Assembly: GCF_000716435.1 (NCBI RefSeq)
Contig: NZ_JNWO01000018.1
Span: 62,001-126,000 of the forward strand
Source: Streptomyces xylophagus
GTDB lineage: Bacteria; Actinomycetota; Actinomycetes; Streptomycetales; Streptomycetaceae
Length of the DNA: 64,000 bases
Direction: 5' to 3'
Both the position numbers and the translations under genes were made by a program. Below are positions 1-9,037 of the stretch, piece by piece (the stretch's first letter is position 1; each line of letters opens with the position of its first letter). The notes under the pieces were generated by a model. That model saw only the letters and a list, made by a program, of their open reading frames with translations. It made no database searches and was not told where the DNA came from.

Positions 1-2007
1 GACGGTTCGGGGCCCTACGACGCCGAATCCGCCGACCGGATCAGGGAGTTGTGCGGCGGCCTGCCGCTGGCGCTGCGGATCGCGGGCTCGTCCCTCGGCC
101 CGCGCTCACCGCGTCAACTGGCCACAGATCTCGGCGCGTACGGCCCGGTGGAGCCGGTCGAGCGGGTGCTGTGGCTGCGCTACACCGACCAGTCGGACCC
201 GGCCCGCAGACTGCTGCGGCGACTGGCACTGGCCGGCCGGGCATCACTGGGCGCCGCTGCGGCGGCCGCCCTGCTGGGCACGGACCAGACGGAGGCCACC
301 CGCCATCTGCAGGCCCTCTCCCGAGCAGGCCTCATCGACCACGTCCGCGGCACCCGCTACCGCCTGCACGACCTGGTCCGCGCCTTCGCCCAGGCCCGCC
401 TCCTCGACGAGGAAGAGCCCTCGGAGCGTACGGCGGCGCAGGAGCGGCTGATCGTGAACTACGGCGAACTCGCCGACTCCGTACTGCGGTTGGTCGACGG
501 AAACATGTCGACGCGCTCGGACCGGTTCGGCCCGCACGGCTTCACCTCGCTCGACGAGGCGCTGCGCTGGCTGGACGACGAGTCGAGCTTCATCACCTCG
601 ACGCTGCGGCACGCGGAGGGCGTCGACCAGGGTGCCGTACTGAATCTGCTGGGCGCGCTGTGCGACTACTGCCTGCTGCGCGGCGACCTCTACCGCCTCG
701 GTGAGATCAGCGAGTTGGCGCAGGCCGTCGACCAGGGGCTCCTTGTCCGCTCGGTGCAGTGGCGCACGGGTATCGCGGCCCGGCAGCTCGGCGAACTCGA
801 CAAGGCACGCACCACCCTCACCTCCGTCGTCGACCTCTACATGGAGGCCCACCACGACGCGGGCGCCGCGCGCGCCCTCTGCTCCCTCGGCATCACCCTC
901 CACCACCAGGGCAACCTCACCGAGGCGGCGGCGAAACTCCGCGAGGCCCTGGACCTGCAGGCCCCGCCCGAGCTGGCCACGGACCGCGCCTGGACGATGC
1001 ACGCCCTGGCCGCCGTGGAACGCGACCGCGCCCGACTCCCCGAAGCCATGCGGCTGTTGACCGACTCCCTGGTCCTGCACCGCGCCGGCGAGTCCGTGCA
1101 CGGCGAGGCATGGGCCCACTTCCAGCTCGGCCAACTCGGCCTGCGCATGGGCGACATCCCGCGCGCCGAGTCCGAACTCACCACAGCCCTCGGCCTCTAC
1201 GGCCGTACCCGCGACGCCCGCGGCGAGGCCTGGGCGCTGACCCAGCTGGCCCGGGCCCGACTCGTCGCCGGCGACCCGTCCCCGGCGGTGGACGGCCTGC
1301 GCCAGGCAGCCGCCCGGCACCGCGAGAACGAGGACGCGCGCGGCGAGGCCTGGACGATCTACTACCTGGGCCAGGCCCTGGAGGAGGCAGGCAACCTCGA
1401 CCTGGCGGTACGGGAACTGGAACGCTCCCGCACGATGTTCTCCCGCATGCGGGACGTCTACGGCCTGGCCTGCGCCCGGCACCACTCCGCCCGCGTCACC
1501 CGCGACCAGCGCGCCGCCCAGACCGGCTCCCTGCGCAACTCCGGCTTCGCCCGCCAGCTCCTGGTCGACGCCCGCGCCGACTTCCAGCGCATCGGCGTCG
1601 CCCACGGCGAGGCGTGGACCTGCCTGGAACTCGCGGTGGTGGACGCGGGCAACGCCCGTACCCAACAGGCCCTGACGCTGTGCGACGAGGCGCTGGGCCT
1701 GTTCACCTCGTACGGCGACCACCGCGGCGAGGACTGGGCCCACTTCCTGCGCTCCACGCTGCTGCCGTACGCGGCCCCAGGCGGTGTCGAGGTCGGCACG
1801 GCGGTCGCGCAGGAGGAACTCGCCCAGCTCTCCCGCGCCGGCCACCCGCACCGCGACGAGAAACTCGACGACTACGTGCAGGCGTACCGGCTGCTGCTGG
1901 AGCGGGGCGTGAACCTGGACGCGGGCTGGCAGGCCTGGCGACTCGGCATGGTGCCGAGCCGGCACGCCCGCGAGGTGATGGGGGTGGCGGTGCCGGACCG
2001 GCCCTGA
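1..2007 (+). CDS. C-terminal part of an NB-ARC/TPR transcriptional regulator (AfsR/SARP-like), 5' truncated by window
   Basis: The frame is open from base 1, so the start lies outside the window; 668 residues are visible. The first visible residues contain the NB-ARC motif GLPLAL (about residues 20-25), followed by a winged-helix-like segment (to about 130) and then a long TPR array. The TPR units carry a recurring GEAW/GEDW motif roughly every 40 residues, which is typical of the sensor half of AfsR-type and related STAND regulators in Streptomyces. The DNA-binding or effector N-terminus cannot be seen, so SARP/BTAD, LuxR or other heads are all possible. The STAND plus TPR architecture is clear; the target is unknown. 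Confidence 0.85.
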   Translation, partial: DGSGPYDAESADRIRELCGGLPLALRIAGSSLGPRSPRQLATDLGAYGPVEPVERVLWLRYTDQSDPARRLLRRLALAGRASLGAAAAAALLGTDQTEATRHLQALSRAGLIDHVRGTRYRLHDLVRAFAQARLLDEEEPSERTAAQERLIVNYGELADSVLRLVDGNMSTRSDRFGPHGFTSLDEALRWLDDESSFITSTLRHAEGVDQGAVLNLLGALCDYCLLRGDLYRLGEISELAQAVDQGLLVRSVQWRTGIAARQLGELDKARTTLTSVVDLYMEAHHDAGAARALCSLGITLHHQGNLTEAAAKLREALDLQAPPELATDRAWTMHALAAVERDRARLPEAMRLLTDSLVLHRAGESVHGEAWAHFQLGQLGLRMGDIPRAESELTTALGLYGRTRDARGEAWALTQLARARLVAGDPSPAVDGLRQAAARHRENEDARGEAWTIYYLGQALEEAGNLDLAVRELERSRTMFSRMRDVYGLACARHHSARVTRDQRAAQTGSLRNSGFARQLLVDARADFQRIGVAHGEAWTCLELAVVDAGNARTQQALTLCDEALGLFTSYGDHRGEDWAHFLRSTLLPYAAPGGVEVGTAVAQEELAQLSRAGHPHRDEKLDDYVQAYRLLLERGVNLDAGWQAWRLGMVPSRHAREVMGVAVPDRP

Positions 2008-2032
2008 GCACCCCCGTACGGGCCCCGCCCGG

Positions 2033-2269
2033 TCAGCCCTGCTTGGCCTTGGGTTCGGCCGGGGCGGCCTCGGACTTTGCCTTCGGGTCCGGGGCCTCCT
2101 TGAAGTCGACCCGGTTCATCTGCTTGCTCATGGACTTCATCAGTCCCCAGACCGCCAGGGCCATCACCGCGAACACGATGAAACCGAGGACGCCGGGGGT
2201 GACCTTGTTCTCGTCGACCTCGGCGAGGGGGACCAGGTGCGTCATTGCCAGGGCTGCGCTTGAGCTCAT
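2033..2269 (-). CDS. Small single-pass membrane protein downstream of mca
   Basis: A 78-residue protein starting one base after the stop codon of mca, so it is almost certainly co-transcribed with it. A longer reading from 2296 is possible, but the ATG at 2269 fits the operon spacing better. One hydrophobic helix (about residues 22-42) is followed by a charged tail rich in Lys, Ala, Pro and Glu. I recall this protein as a conserved neighbour of mca in Streptomyces with no assigned function. Topology is probably N-out/C-in with a disordered cytoplasmic tail. Confidence 0.75.
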   Translation of the reverse strand: MSSSAALAMTHLVPLAEVDENKVTPGVLGFIVFAVMALAVWGLMKSMSKQMNRVDFKEAPDPKAKSEAAPAEPKAKQG

Positions 2270-2270
2270 G

Positions 2271-3155
2271 TCAGGCATTGTCGCGGATGCCCGCAAAGAG
2301 GTCGTCCTCGGGGAGGGAGGTATCGACGAGAGACTTCGCGAGCTCGTACTCCTCGGTCGGCCAGACCTCCTTCTGGATCTCCATCGGGACCCGGAACCAG
2401 CCGCCGTCGGGGTCGATCTGCGTGGCGTGCGCGATCAGCGCCTTGTCACGGATCTCGAAGAACTCGGCACACGGAATGTGCGTGGTGAGCGTGCGCTCAC
2501 GCATCGTCCCGGACTCGTCCCAGCGCTTGAGCCAGTCCCCGTACGGCGACTCCAGGCCCCGGTCCAGCAACGCCTTGTGGAGCGCCTCGGTGCGCTGCCG
2601 GTTGAAGCCCTGGTTGTAGTACAGCTTCTGCGGCTGGTACGCCGGGCCGTACTCCCCCTCCGGGTACTTCTCGGTGTCCGCCGCGTCCTCGAACGCCACC
2701 ATCGAGATCTTGTGGGTCATGATGTGGTCGGGGTGCGGGTAACCGCCGTTCTCGTCGTAGGTGGTGATCACCTGCGGACGGAAGGAGCGGATCTGCTTCA
2801 CCAGCTCGCCGGCCGCCTTGTCGATGTCCTCCAGCGCGAAGCACCCCTCGGGCAGCGGCGGCAGCGGGTCGCCCTCGGGCAGTCCCGAGTCGACGAAGCC
2901 GAGCCACTCCTGCTTGATGCCGAGGATCTCGCGGGCCTCGTCCATCTCCTTCTTGCGCACCTCGTGGATGTGCTCCTCGATGTACTTGTCGCCCTGGAGC
3001 TTCGGGTTGAGGATGGAGCCGCGCTCCCCGCCCGTGCAGGTCACGACCAGCACGTCCACCCCCTCGGACACGTACTTCGCCATGGTGGCCGCGCCCTTGC
3101 TCGACTCGTCGTCGGGGTGCGCGTGGACGGCCATCAGTCGCAGCTGGTCAGTCAA
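2271..3155 (-). CDS. mca: Mycothiol S-conjugate amidase
   Basis: A 294-residue cytosolic zinc enzyme that cleaves mycothiol S-conjugates into glucosaminyl-inositol and a mercapturic acid, so it serves electrophile and antibiotic detoxification in mycothiol-producing actinomycetes. The N-terminal AHPDDE motif (residues 12-17) and the later GGYPHPDH segment supply the zinc ligands of the LmbE/PIG-L fold. Length and lack of a signal peptide fit Mca. The paralogue MshB (mycothiol deacetylase) has the same fold, but the overall sequence and the neighbouring small membrane protein and greA favour Mca. It is divergent from the DUF4307 gene at 3281. Confidence 0.93.
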   Translation of the reverse strand: MTDQLRLMAVHAHPDDESSKGAATMAKYVSEGVDVLVVTCTGGERGSILNPKLQGDKYIEEHIHEVRKKEMDEAREILGIKQEWLGFVDSGLPEGDPLPPLPEGCFALEDIDKAAGELVKQIRSFRPQVITTYDENGGYPHPDHIMTHKISMVAFEDAADTEKYPEGEYGPAYQPQKLYYNQGFNRQRTEALHKALLDRGLESPYGDWLKRWDESGTMRERTLTTHIPCAEFFEIRDKALIAHATQIDPDGGWFRVPMEIQKEVWPTEEYELAKSLVDTSLPEDDLFAGIRDNA

Positions 3156-3280
3156 GACTCAAATCCTCGTAAGTCGGCGCCCGCATGAACGGGTGCGATC
3201 GGCGGCTTCTATAGTGACCGAATCCGGGGGCGAATAATTCCGGGGGCCGACTTCAAGAGCCCCTTGCCGAGAGGACGATC

Positions 3281-3679
3281 ATGAGTACGGCGAGTACGCG
3301 CCTGCCCGAGGGCCGCTACGGCCGCTCGTCGGACGAGCGTGCCGACCACAAGCTCAAGATCGCCGGTGCCGTCTTCGCGGCGGCCGTGCTCGCCCTCGTC
3401 GGATACTTCGCCTACCACTACGTCGTCGAGGCCAAGATCAGCGCCGAGGTGATCACCTTCCAGGCCTCGGACAACGAGGTCAAGGTGCATCTCGAGGTCC
3501 ACAAGGACTCCGGGACCACCGGCTACTGCACCCTGCGCTCGCAGGCCGCCGACCAGTCCGAGGTGGGCCGCGCCGACTTCCACTTCGGCGGCTCCGCGAC
3601 CCGCATCGACAAGGTCGTCACCCTGCGCACCACGGCCAAGGGCACGACAGCCGAGCTGCTCGGCTGCCACTCCGACTGA
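3281..3679 (+). CDS. DUF4307 domain membrane protein
   Basis: A 132-residue protein with a short basic cytoplasmic N-terminus, one transmembrane helix (about residues 27-49) and an extracytoplasmic beta-rich domain of about 80 residues containing two cysteines (TGYCTL and LLGCHSD) that could form a disulfide. This matches the DUF4307 family, found across actinobacteria next to mca and greA. Function is unknown. A TATAGT sequence at 3210-3215 could be a -10 element for this gene, but no convincing -35 was found. Confidence 0.88.
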   Translation: MSTASTRLPEGRYGRSSDERADHKLKIAGAVFAAAVLALVGYFAYHYVVEAKISAEVITFQASDNEVKVHLEVHKDSGTTGYCTLRSQAADQSEVGRADFHFGGSATRIDKVVTLRTTAKGTTAELLGCHSD

Positions 3680-3847
3680 CGTCACCCTCGTTACGTATGC
3701 CTTGACCTGCGTTGACGTATTTCTGACGGCTTATGTCCTCCCCCTTGGGCCGTTGAATTGTTAGGCTCGTGGTTTCGCCCTTCCATGAAGGAACATTCTT
3801 CTGGGTAGGGCGATGCTTTGTATTCCCAGTACCTACGAGGAGCACCT

Positions 3848-4348
3848 GTGACCCAGACCAGCGAAGACGTCACCTGGCTCACGCAGGAGGCGTACACCAA
3901 GCTCAAGGACGAGCTGGAGTACCTGTCTGGTCCCGCGCGCGCCGAGATCACCGTGAAGATCGCGGCCGCACGCGAGGAGGGCGACCTGCGCGAGAACGGC
4001 GGGTACCACGCGGCCAAGGAGGAGCAGGGCAAGCAGGAGCTCCGCATCCGCCAGCTGACCCAGCTCTTGGAGAAGGCCAAGGTCGGCGAGGCCCCGGCGT
4101 CGACGGACGGCGCGGTCGCGCCCGGCATGGTCGTCACGATCGCCTTCGACGGCGACGAGGACGACACCACGACCTTCCTGCTCGCCTCGCGCGAGTACGC
4201 GAGCGCCGACATCGAGACCTACTCGCCGCAGTCCCCGCTGGGCTCCGGCGTGCTCGGCCACAAGGTCGGCGAGGTGGCGCAGTACGAGCTGCCCAACGGC
4301 AAGAAGGCCTCGGTGACGATCCTCAAGGCCGAGCCGTACAACGGCTGA
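3848..4348 (+). CDS. greA: Transcription elongation factor GreA
   Basis: A 166-residue GreA. The N-terminal coiled-coil hairpin (about residues 10-80) carries the acidic tip around REEGDLREN and is followed by the C-terminal FKBP-like domain. It binds the secondary channel of RNA polymerase and stimulates cleavage of backtracked transcripts. The GTG at 3848 is preceded by GAGGAG at a suitable distance; an in-frame ATG at 3818 lies upstream of that ribosome-binding site and is disfavoured. A clear terminator follows the gene. Monocistronic by appearance. Confidence 0.95.
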   Translation: MTQTSEDVTWLTQEAYTKLKDELEYLSGPARAEITVKIAAAREEGDLRENGGYHAAKEEQGKQELRIRQLTQLLEKAKVGEAPASTDGAVAPGMVVTIAFDGDEDDTTTFLLASREYASADIETYSPQSPLGSGVLGHKVGEVAQYELPNGKKASVTILKAEPYNG

Positions 4349-4391
4349 CCCACGCCCACGGGACCGGCCCTGGTCCTTCGCCTTCGACGAG

Positions 4392-4418
4392 CCCCCGGCG
4401 GCCTTGCGGCGCCGGGGG
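4392..4418. terminator. Intrinsic terminator between convergent greA and ABC permease genes
   Basis: A 9-bp perfect stem, CCCCCGGCG (4392-4400) with CGCCGGGGG (4410-4418), closes a 9-nt loop and is followed by TTTCG on the plus strand. It sits 43 bp after greA and 19 bp before the end of the convergent permease gene, so it may serve both. Confidence 0.75.
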
Positions 4419-4436
4419 TTTCGTCATGGGTCCTCC

Positions 4437-5294
4437 TCAGGCCGTGGCCGAGCGGTACTTGCGCACCGCCAGGGTCCGGAATATGAGGATGATCAGCAGC
4501 GAGTAGATCAGTGAGGCCCACACCGGGTGCACCATGGGCCAGGCGTCCGAGGGCGACTGTCCCGGGTTGGCGAAGAGCACCCGGCAGGCCTGCACGGTGG
4601 CACTGAACGGGTTCCACTCGGCGATGTGGCGCAGCCACGGCGTCATGTGGCTGGTGTCCACGAACGCGTTCGAGATGAAGGTCACCGGGAAGAGCCAGAT
4701 CAGTCCGCCGGAGGTGGCCGCCTCGGGCGTCCGGACGGTGAGTCCGATCAGGGCGCCGATCCAGGTGAACGCGTAACCGAGCAGAAGCAGCAGCCCGAAG
4801 GCGCCGAGGACCTTGCCGGCGTTGGTCGAGCCGTCCGAGCCGACCCGCCAGCCGACCAGCAGGGCGACTATCGCGAGAACCAGCAGAGTCAGCGCGGTCT
4901 GCACGAGGTCGGCGAGCGTCCGCCCGGTCAGCACCGCACCGCGCGCCATGGGCAGCGAGCGGAACCGGTCGATGAGCCCCTTGTGCATGTCGTCGGCGAT
5001 GCCCGCGCCGGAGCTGGCGGTGGCGAACGTGACGGTCTGCGCGAAGATGCCCGCCATCAGGAAGTTCTTGTAGTCGGTGGCGCTGGTGCTGCCGCCGATC
5101 TGCATGGAACCGCCGAAGACGTAGGTGAACAGCACCACGAACATGATGGGTTGAATCAGCCCGAAAATTACCATTTCGGGAATTCGGGACATGCGAATCA
5201 AGTTCCGCTTGGCGACGACCAGCGAGTCGTGCACGGACTGGCCCAGCGCGCTGCTCGGCGCCGCGATCGGTGCGGCATCGGTGACGGCACTCAC
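4437..5294 (-). CDS. ABC-2 type exporter permease (DrrB family)
   Basis: A 285-residue membrane protein with about six hydrophobic segments and the typical ABC-2/DrrB layout: a cytoplasmic amphipathic start, an extracytoplasmic loop after the first helix, and the RFRSLPMARGA cytoplasmic segment conserved in daunorubicin-resistance permeases. The GTG start overlaps the stop codon of the ATPase gene (GTGA), so the two are translationally coupled. The substrate cannot be inferred; this family exports drugs, lipids or polysaccharides. Confidence 0.9.
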   Translation of the reverse strand: MSAVTDAAPIAAPSSALGQSVHDSLVVAKRNLIRMSRIPEMVIFGLIQPIMFVVLFTYVFGGSMQIGGSTSATDYKNFLMAGIFAQTVTFATASSGAGIADDMHKGLIDRFRSLPMARGAVLTGRTLADLVQTALTLLVLAIVALLVGWRVGSDGSTNAGKVLGAFGLLLLLGYAFTWIGALIGLTVRTPEAATSGGLIWLFPVTFISNAFVDTSHMTPWLRHIAEWNPFSATVQACRVLFANPGQSPSDAWPMVHPVWASLIYSLLIILIFRTLAVRKYRSATA

Positions 5295-6322
5295 TTCGCG
5301 GCCTCCTTCTTGTGCTTGCGGTCCTTGGTGTCCGGGGTGGCGCCGGTGCCGTTCTCCTCGTCCTTCTCCTCGGCCAGGTGGCCCGTCAGGGAGAGGAACA
5401 CGTCGTCGAGGGTGGGGCGGCGCAGGCCGATGTCGTCTATCTCGATGCCCTGGGTGTCCAGCTCGCGGATGATTTCTGCGAGGAGCTTGGCCCCACCGGA
5501 GACAGGCGTGGTGATCTTACGGGTGTGCTCCTCGACGGCGGTGTCGCCCTTGCCGAAGCCGCGCAAGCTGTATTTGTCCAAGAGGGCGGACGCGATCGGG
5601 ATGTGGTCGCGCTCGTGCACGACGACCTCGACGCGCTCGCCGCCGGTGCGGGCCTTGAGCTGGTCGGAGGTGCCGCGGGCGATGACACGGCCGTGGTCGA
5701 CGACCGCGATGTCGTGCGCGAGGTGGTCGGCCTCCTCCAGATACTGGGTGGTCAGCAGCAGTGTCGTACCGCCTGCGACGAGTTGTTTGATGACCTCCCA
5801 CAGCATCTGGCGGTTGCGCGGGTCGAGGCCGGTGGTCGGCTCGTCCATGAACATCACGGGCGGGGAGACGACGAGCGCCGCCGCCAGGTCGAGCCGGCGG
5901 CGCATGCCTCCGGAGTAGGTCTTGGCCGTACGGTCGGCGGCGTCCGCGAGGTTGAACTGGTCGAGCAGTTCGTCCGCCCGGACCTTCGCGGCCTTGGCCT
6001 TCATCTGGTAGAGCTGGCCGACCATCTGCAGGTTCTCCCTGCCGGTCAGGTATTCGTCGACCGCGGCGAACTGGCCGGAGAGGCCGATGGACCGCCGCAC
6101 CTCGTTGGGCTGCTTGAGCACGTCGAGGCCGGCGACGAGCAGCTTGCCGCTGTCGGGGCGCAGCAGGGTGGTCAGACAGCGGACGGCCGTCGTCTTGCCC
6201 GCGCCGTTGGGCCCGAGCAGGCCCAGCACGGTGCCCTCGGGGACATCGAGGTCGACGCCGTCCAGAGCTTTCACATCGCCGAAGGTTTTCACCAGGCCTT
6301 CGGCATAGATGGCGCCTGGCAT
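5291..6322 (-). CDS. ABC transporter ATP-binding protein (DrrA family)
   Basis: A 343-residue nucleotide-binding subunit: Walker A GPNGAGKTT, signature YSGGMRRRLDLA, Walker B PPVMFMDEPTTGLDP, and the long C-terminal domain characteristic of DrrA. The ATG at 6322 is preceded by GGAG at good spacing; an in-frame GTG at 6334 overlaps that ribosome-binding site and is less likely. It pairs with the DrrB-like permease downstream to form an ATP-driven exporter. The residues around 310-343 are rich in Lys and Glu and look like a flexible tail. Confidence 0.93.
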   Translation of the reverse strand: MPGAIYAEGLVKTFGDVKALDGVDLDVPEGTVLGLLGPNGAGKTTAVRCLTTLLRPDSGKLLVAGLDVLKQPNEVRRSIGLSGQFAAVDEYLTGRENLQMVGQLYQMKAKAAKVRADELLDQFNLADAADRTAKTYSGGMRRRLDLAAALVVSPPVMFMDEPTTGLDPRNRQMLWEVIKQLVAGGTTLLLTTQYLEEADHLAHDIAVVDHGRVIARGTSDQLKARTGGERVEVVVHERDHIPIASALLDKYSLRGFGKGDTAVEEHTRKITTPVSGGAKLLAEIIRELDTQGIEIDDIGLRRPTLDDVFLSLTGHLAEEKDEENGTGATPDTKDRKHKKEAAK

Positions 6323-6506
6323 ATCAGTCTCCACGTCGTCGGGGATTCTTCGAAAAGCCTAGGTTTGCGCATGTTGTTCCGCCTCCCGTTTTCCACAGGA
6401 GGGCGACACGAGACACACCATAACGCGATGTATCGCGTCTCTCAACGGATTTTCTCGAACGAGTGACAGGACAGGTGAGGGGAGGAGGGGCGGACGGGCT
6501 CCGACC

Positions 6507-7736
6507 TCAGTCGATGACCGTGTACCCGGCGTCGCGCAGGGCGTGGCCGACCTCGGCGCAGTGCACCGGACCCTTCGTCTCCAGATGCAGCTCGACCTCC
6601 GCCTCCGTGAGCCCGAGCCGCGGGTCGGTCCGGACATGGCTCACATCGAGGACGTTAGCGTCGACCACTGACAACACCCCGAGAAGCGTCGCGAGGGCCC
6701 CGGGCCGGTCCGTCAGCCGCAGCCGTACGGCCAGGTAGCGGCCCTGCGCGGACATGCCGTGACGCAGAATGCGCTGGAGCAGCAGCGGGTCGACGTTCCC
6801 GCCGGACAGCAGCGCGACGACCGGTCCCTCGAATCCCCTCGGGTCACTCAGCAGCGCGGCGACCGGGCTGGCGCCGGCCGGTTCGACGACCAGCTTGGCC
6901 CGCTCCAGGCACAGCAGCAGCGCGGCGGACAGTTCGTCCTCGGTGACCGTACGGACCTCGTCCACCAGCTCGGCGACGATCCCGAACGGCACGTCGCCGG
7001 GCCGCCCGACCTTGATGCCGTCGGCCATCGTCGCCGGATTCCGGATCGACACCGGGCGCCCGGCGGCCAGCGAGGGCGGAAAGGCCGCGGCGCCGGCCGC
7101 CTGCACGCCCACGATCCGCACGTCGGGCCGCAGCGCCTTCACGGCGACCGCGACACCTGCGGCGAGTCCTCCGCCGCCGATCCCGACGACGATCGTGCGC
7201 ACCTCAGGGCACTGGTCCAGGATCTCCAGGCCGACCGTGCCCTGGCCCGCGATGATGTCGGGGTGGTCGAAGGGGTGGATGAACACCGCGCCCGTCTCAT
7301 GGGCGTACTCCTGCGCGGCGGCCAGCGTCTCGTCGACCACCTGGCCGTGCAGGCGCACCTCGGCGCCGTACTCCTTGGTGGCACTGATCTTCGGCAGGGG
7401 TGCGCCCTGGGGCATGAACACCGTGGAGCGCACGCCAAGGAGTGCGGAGGCGAGGGCGACGCCCTGGGCGTGGTTGCCGGCGCTCGCGGCGACGACACCG
7501 GCGGCGCGCTCCTCGGGGAGCAGTCCGGCGATACGGACGTAGGCGCCGCGCAGTTTGAAGGAACCCGTGCGCTGGAGGTTCTCGCACTTGAAGTGCACCG
7601 GCGAGCCGACGAGCTGGGTGAGGTGCCTGCTGCCTTCCATCGCGGTCACCCGCGCCACGCCCGTGAGCATCTTCTGGGCGCCGCGCACATCGTCGAGAGT
7701 GACGGGTCGCAAGGAGTCAGCCGTGCTGTAGCTCAT
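6507..7736 (-). CDS. ilvA: Threonine dehydratase (threonine ammonia-lyase) with C-terminal ACT domain
   Basis: A 409-residue PLP enzyme converting L-threonine to 2-oxobutanoate and ammonia. RTGSFKLRGA holds the Schiff-base lysine and GIGGGGLAAGV is the phosphate-binding glycine loop. The final ~75 residues form a single ACT domain. With one ACT domain of this type it resembles the TdcB-like or CTD-short biosynthetic forms seen in actinobacteria, so both anabolic (isoleucine) and catabolic roles are possible. It stands alone, divergent from a MarR gene. Confidence 0.92.
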   Translation of the reverse strand: MSYSTADSLRPVTLDDVRGAQKMLTGVARVTAMEGSRHLTQLVGSPVHFKCENLQRTGSFKLRGAYVRIAGLLPEERAAGVVAASAGNHAQGVALASALLGVRSTVFMPQGAPLPKISATKEYGAEVRLHGQVVDETLAAAQEYAHETGAVFIHPFDHPDIIAGQGTVGLEILDQCPEVRTIVVGIGGGGLAAGVAVAVKALRPDVRIVGVQAAGAAAFPPSLAAGRPVSIRNPATMADGIKVGRPGDVPFGIVAELVDEVRTVTEDELSAALLLCLERAKLVVEPAGASPVAALLSDPRGFEGPVVALLSGGNVDPLLLQRILRHGMSAQGRYLAVRLRLTDRPGALATLLGVLSVVDANVLDVSHVRTDPRLGLTEAEVELHLETKGPVHCAEVGHALRDAGYTVID

Positions 7737-7881
7737 GACTCAAGCATCGCAGTTCACAGGGGCGTGCCGCGGCTGTGACCAAGCTCCGAGACTGGTTTGC
7801 GCAGCGCCGGTACGGGCCGCCTTCCATCCGCGTACCCTGTCCCCCAACCCAGCACCCCCTTCATGAAGCGAGCCCCCGGCC

Positions 7882-8397
7882 ATGCCCACAACACCTGAAA
7901 TGTCGATGGACATGACGACCGTCGGTGAACCCGGTCTCCTCGACACGCTGCAGCACGAGGTGGCGGTGTTCGCCCGCCGTGCCGAACAGACCCGGCTCGG
8001 CGGAGTCGGACAGGTGCGCAACTCCATGGACCGCGCCGCGTATCTGCTGCTCAACCGCCTCGACAAGGAAGGCCCGATGGGCGTCAAGGCGCTCGCCGCG
8101 AGCATGGGGATCGACTCCTCGACGGTCACCCGGCAGGTGGCCCCGCTCGTCGACACCGGGCTCGTCAAGCGCACCTCGCACCCCGAGGACGGCCGCGCGG
8201 TGGTACTGCAGCTGTCCCCGCGCGGGCAGTCGCGACTGGAGGAAGTCCGGTCGTCCAGGCGTCAGTTGATGGACGAGCTGACACACGACTGGACGCCGGA
8301 GGAGCGCGAGGCGTTCTGCACGCTCCTCACACGCTTCAACACCGCCCTCTCCGCGCGGATGGCCGTACCGGGCGCGGACAATCCGTCGGCTTCCTGA
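7882..8397 (+). CDS. MarR family transcriptional regulator
   Basis: A 171-residue winged-helix protein. The recognition region is around MGVKALAASMGIDSSTVTRQ, and the beta-wing is around TSHPEDGRAVVLQLS with the conserved Asp-Gly-Arg. Helices at both ends form the usual MarR dimer interface. Several ATG codons at the N-terminus (7882, 7900, 7906) leave the exact start open. It is divergent from the threonine dehydratase gene (146 bp apart), which makes autoregulation or control of that gene possible but unproven. Confidence 0.9.
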   Translation: MPTTPEMSMDMTTVGEPGLLDTLQHEVAVFARRAEQTRLGGVGQVRNSMDRAAYLLLNRLDKEGPMGVKALAASMGIDSSTVTRQVAPLVDTGLVKRTSHPEDGRAVVLQLSPRGQSRLEEVRSSRRQLMDELTHDWTPEEREAFCTLLTRFNTALSARMAVPGADNPSAS

Positions 8398-8508
8398 CGG
8401 GTGCGGGCACGCGCGCGTGGTGTCCGACTCCCGCCTTTCGTCCCGAACTCTTGACCTCGCGACGGACCTGGCCTCAGATGAAACCGGGTCGTTGAGGCGG
8501 GAGGCGCG

Positions 8509-9012
8509 GTGCGAGAACGGCAGGCGTCCCAAGGCGCCCGCCGGGCCCGGGAGTTCGAGGCGTTCGTCGCGGGCGCGGCAGGGCGGCTGCTGCATGCCGC
8601 CACGCTGCTCACCGCCGAGGCGCCGGACGACAACCCGCGCGCGCGACGCCTGTTGACACTGTCCCTGGCGCACACGTACGCGTGCTGGGACCGGCTGCGC
8701 GGTGAGGACCCCTACGACCACGCCCGCCAGTGCCTGGCCGCCCGTTTCGCCCGCGCGGCCTGGCACCAGTACGGCGGTCTCGGCCGTGGCCGGCCCCACC
8801 CCGGCAGCGCACTGGGTGCCCTGGCACCCCAGGAGCGGTTGATCGTCGTCCTCAGGTTGTACGAGGGGGTCGCCGAGGAGCAGGCCGCAGCGCTGCTGGG
8901 CCTCCCCACGGAACGGGTCCGGACGATCTGCGACCGGGCGACGGCGACGCTGCTGCATCCGCCGCGCGGTCCGGTACCGCAGGTGGCGAAGGCGAAGGTG
9001 GCGCCCTCATGA
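8509..9012 (+). CDS. Degenerate ECF-type sigma factor-like protein
   Basis: A 167-residue protein starting at a GTG. The N-terminal half resembles a sigma region 2 helical bundle (around FEAFVAGAAGRLLHAATLL) but lacks a recognisable -10-recognition helix. The C-terminal half is a better region 4 helix-turn-helix (LGALAPQERLIVVLRLYEG, then a recognition helix around LPTERVRTICDRA). The spacing of domains resembles SigE/SigJ-type actinobacterial ECF factors. Immediately downstream, on the same strand, is a small membrane protein that could be a partner. It may be a sigma factor or a derived regulatory protein. Confidence 0.7.
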   Translation: MRERQASQGARRAREFEAFVAGAAGRLLHAATLLTAEAPDDNPRARRLLTLSLAHTYACWDRLRGEDPYDHARQCLAARFARAAWHQYGGLGRGRPHPGSALGALAPQERLIVVLRLYEGVAEEQAAALLGLPTERVRTICDRATATLLHPPRGPVPQVAKAKVAPS

Positions 9013-9037
9013 GGCTGTGGAACGGGGGTACGCGCAC

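Noticed and set aside
244..1965. 573-codon minus-strand frame opposite the TPR regulator
   Set aside because: It is the antisense shadow of a strongly biased coding sequence, without any domain signal.
759..3188. Long open frame of 809 codons on the plus strand across the regulator, small membrane gene and mca
   Set aside because: It is a high-GC shadow frame; it has Arg/Pro/Gly-rich low-complexity sequence, crosses gene boundaries and reads antisense through mca.
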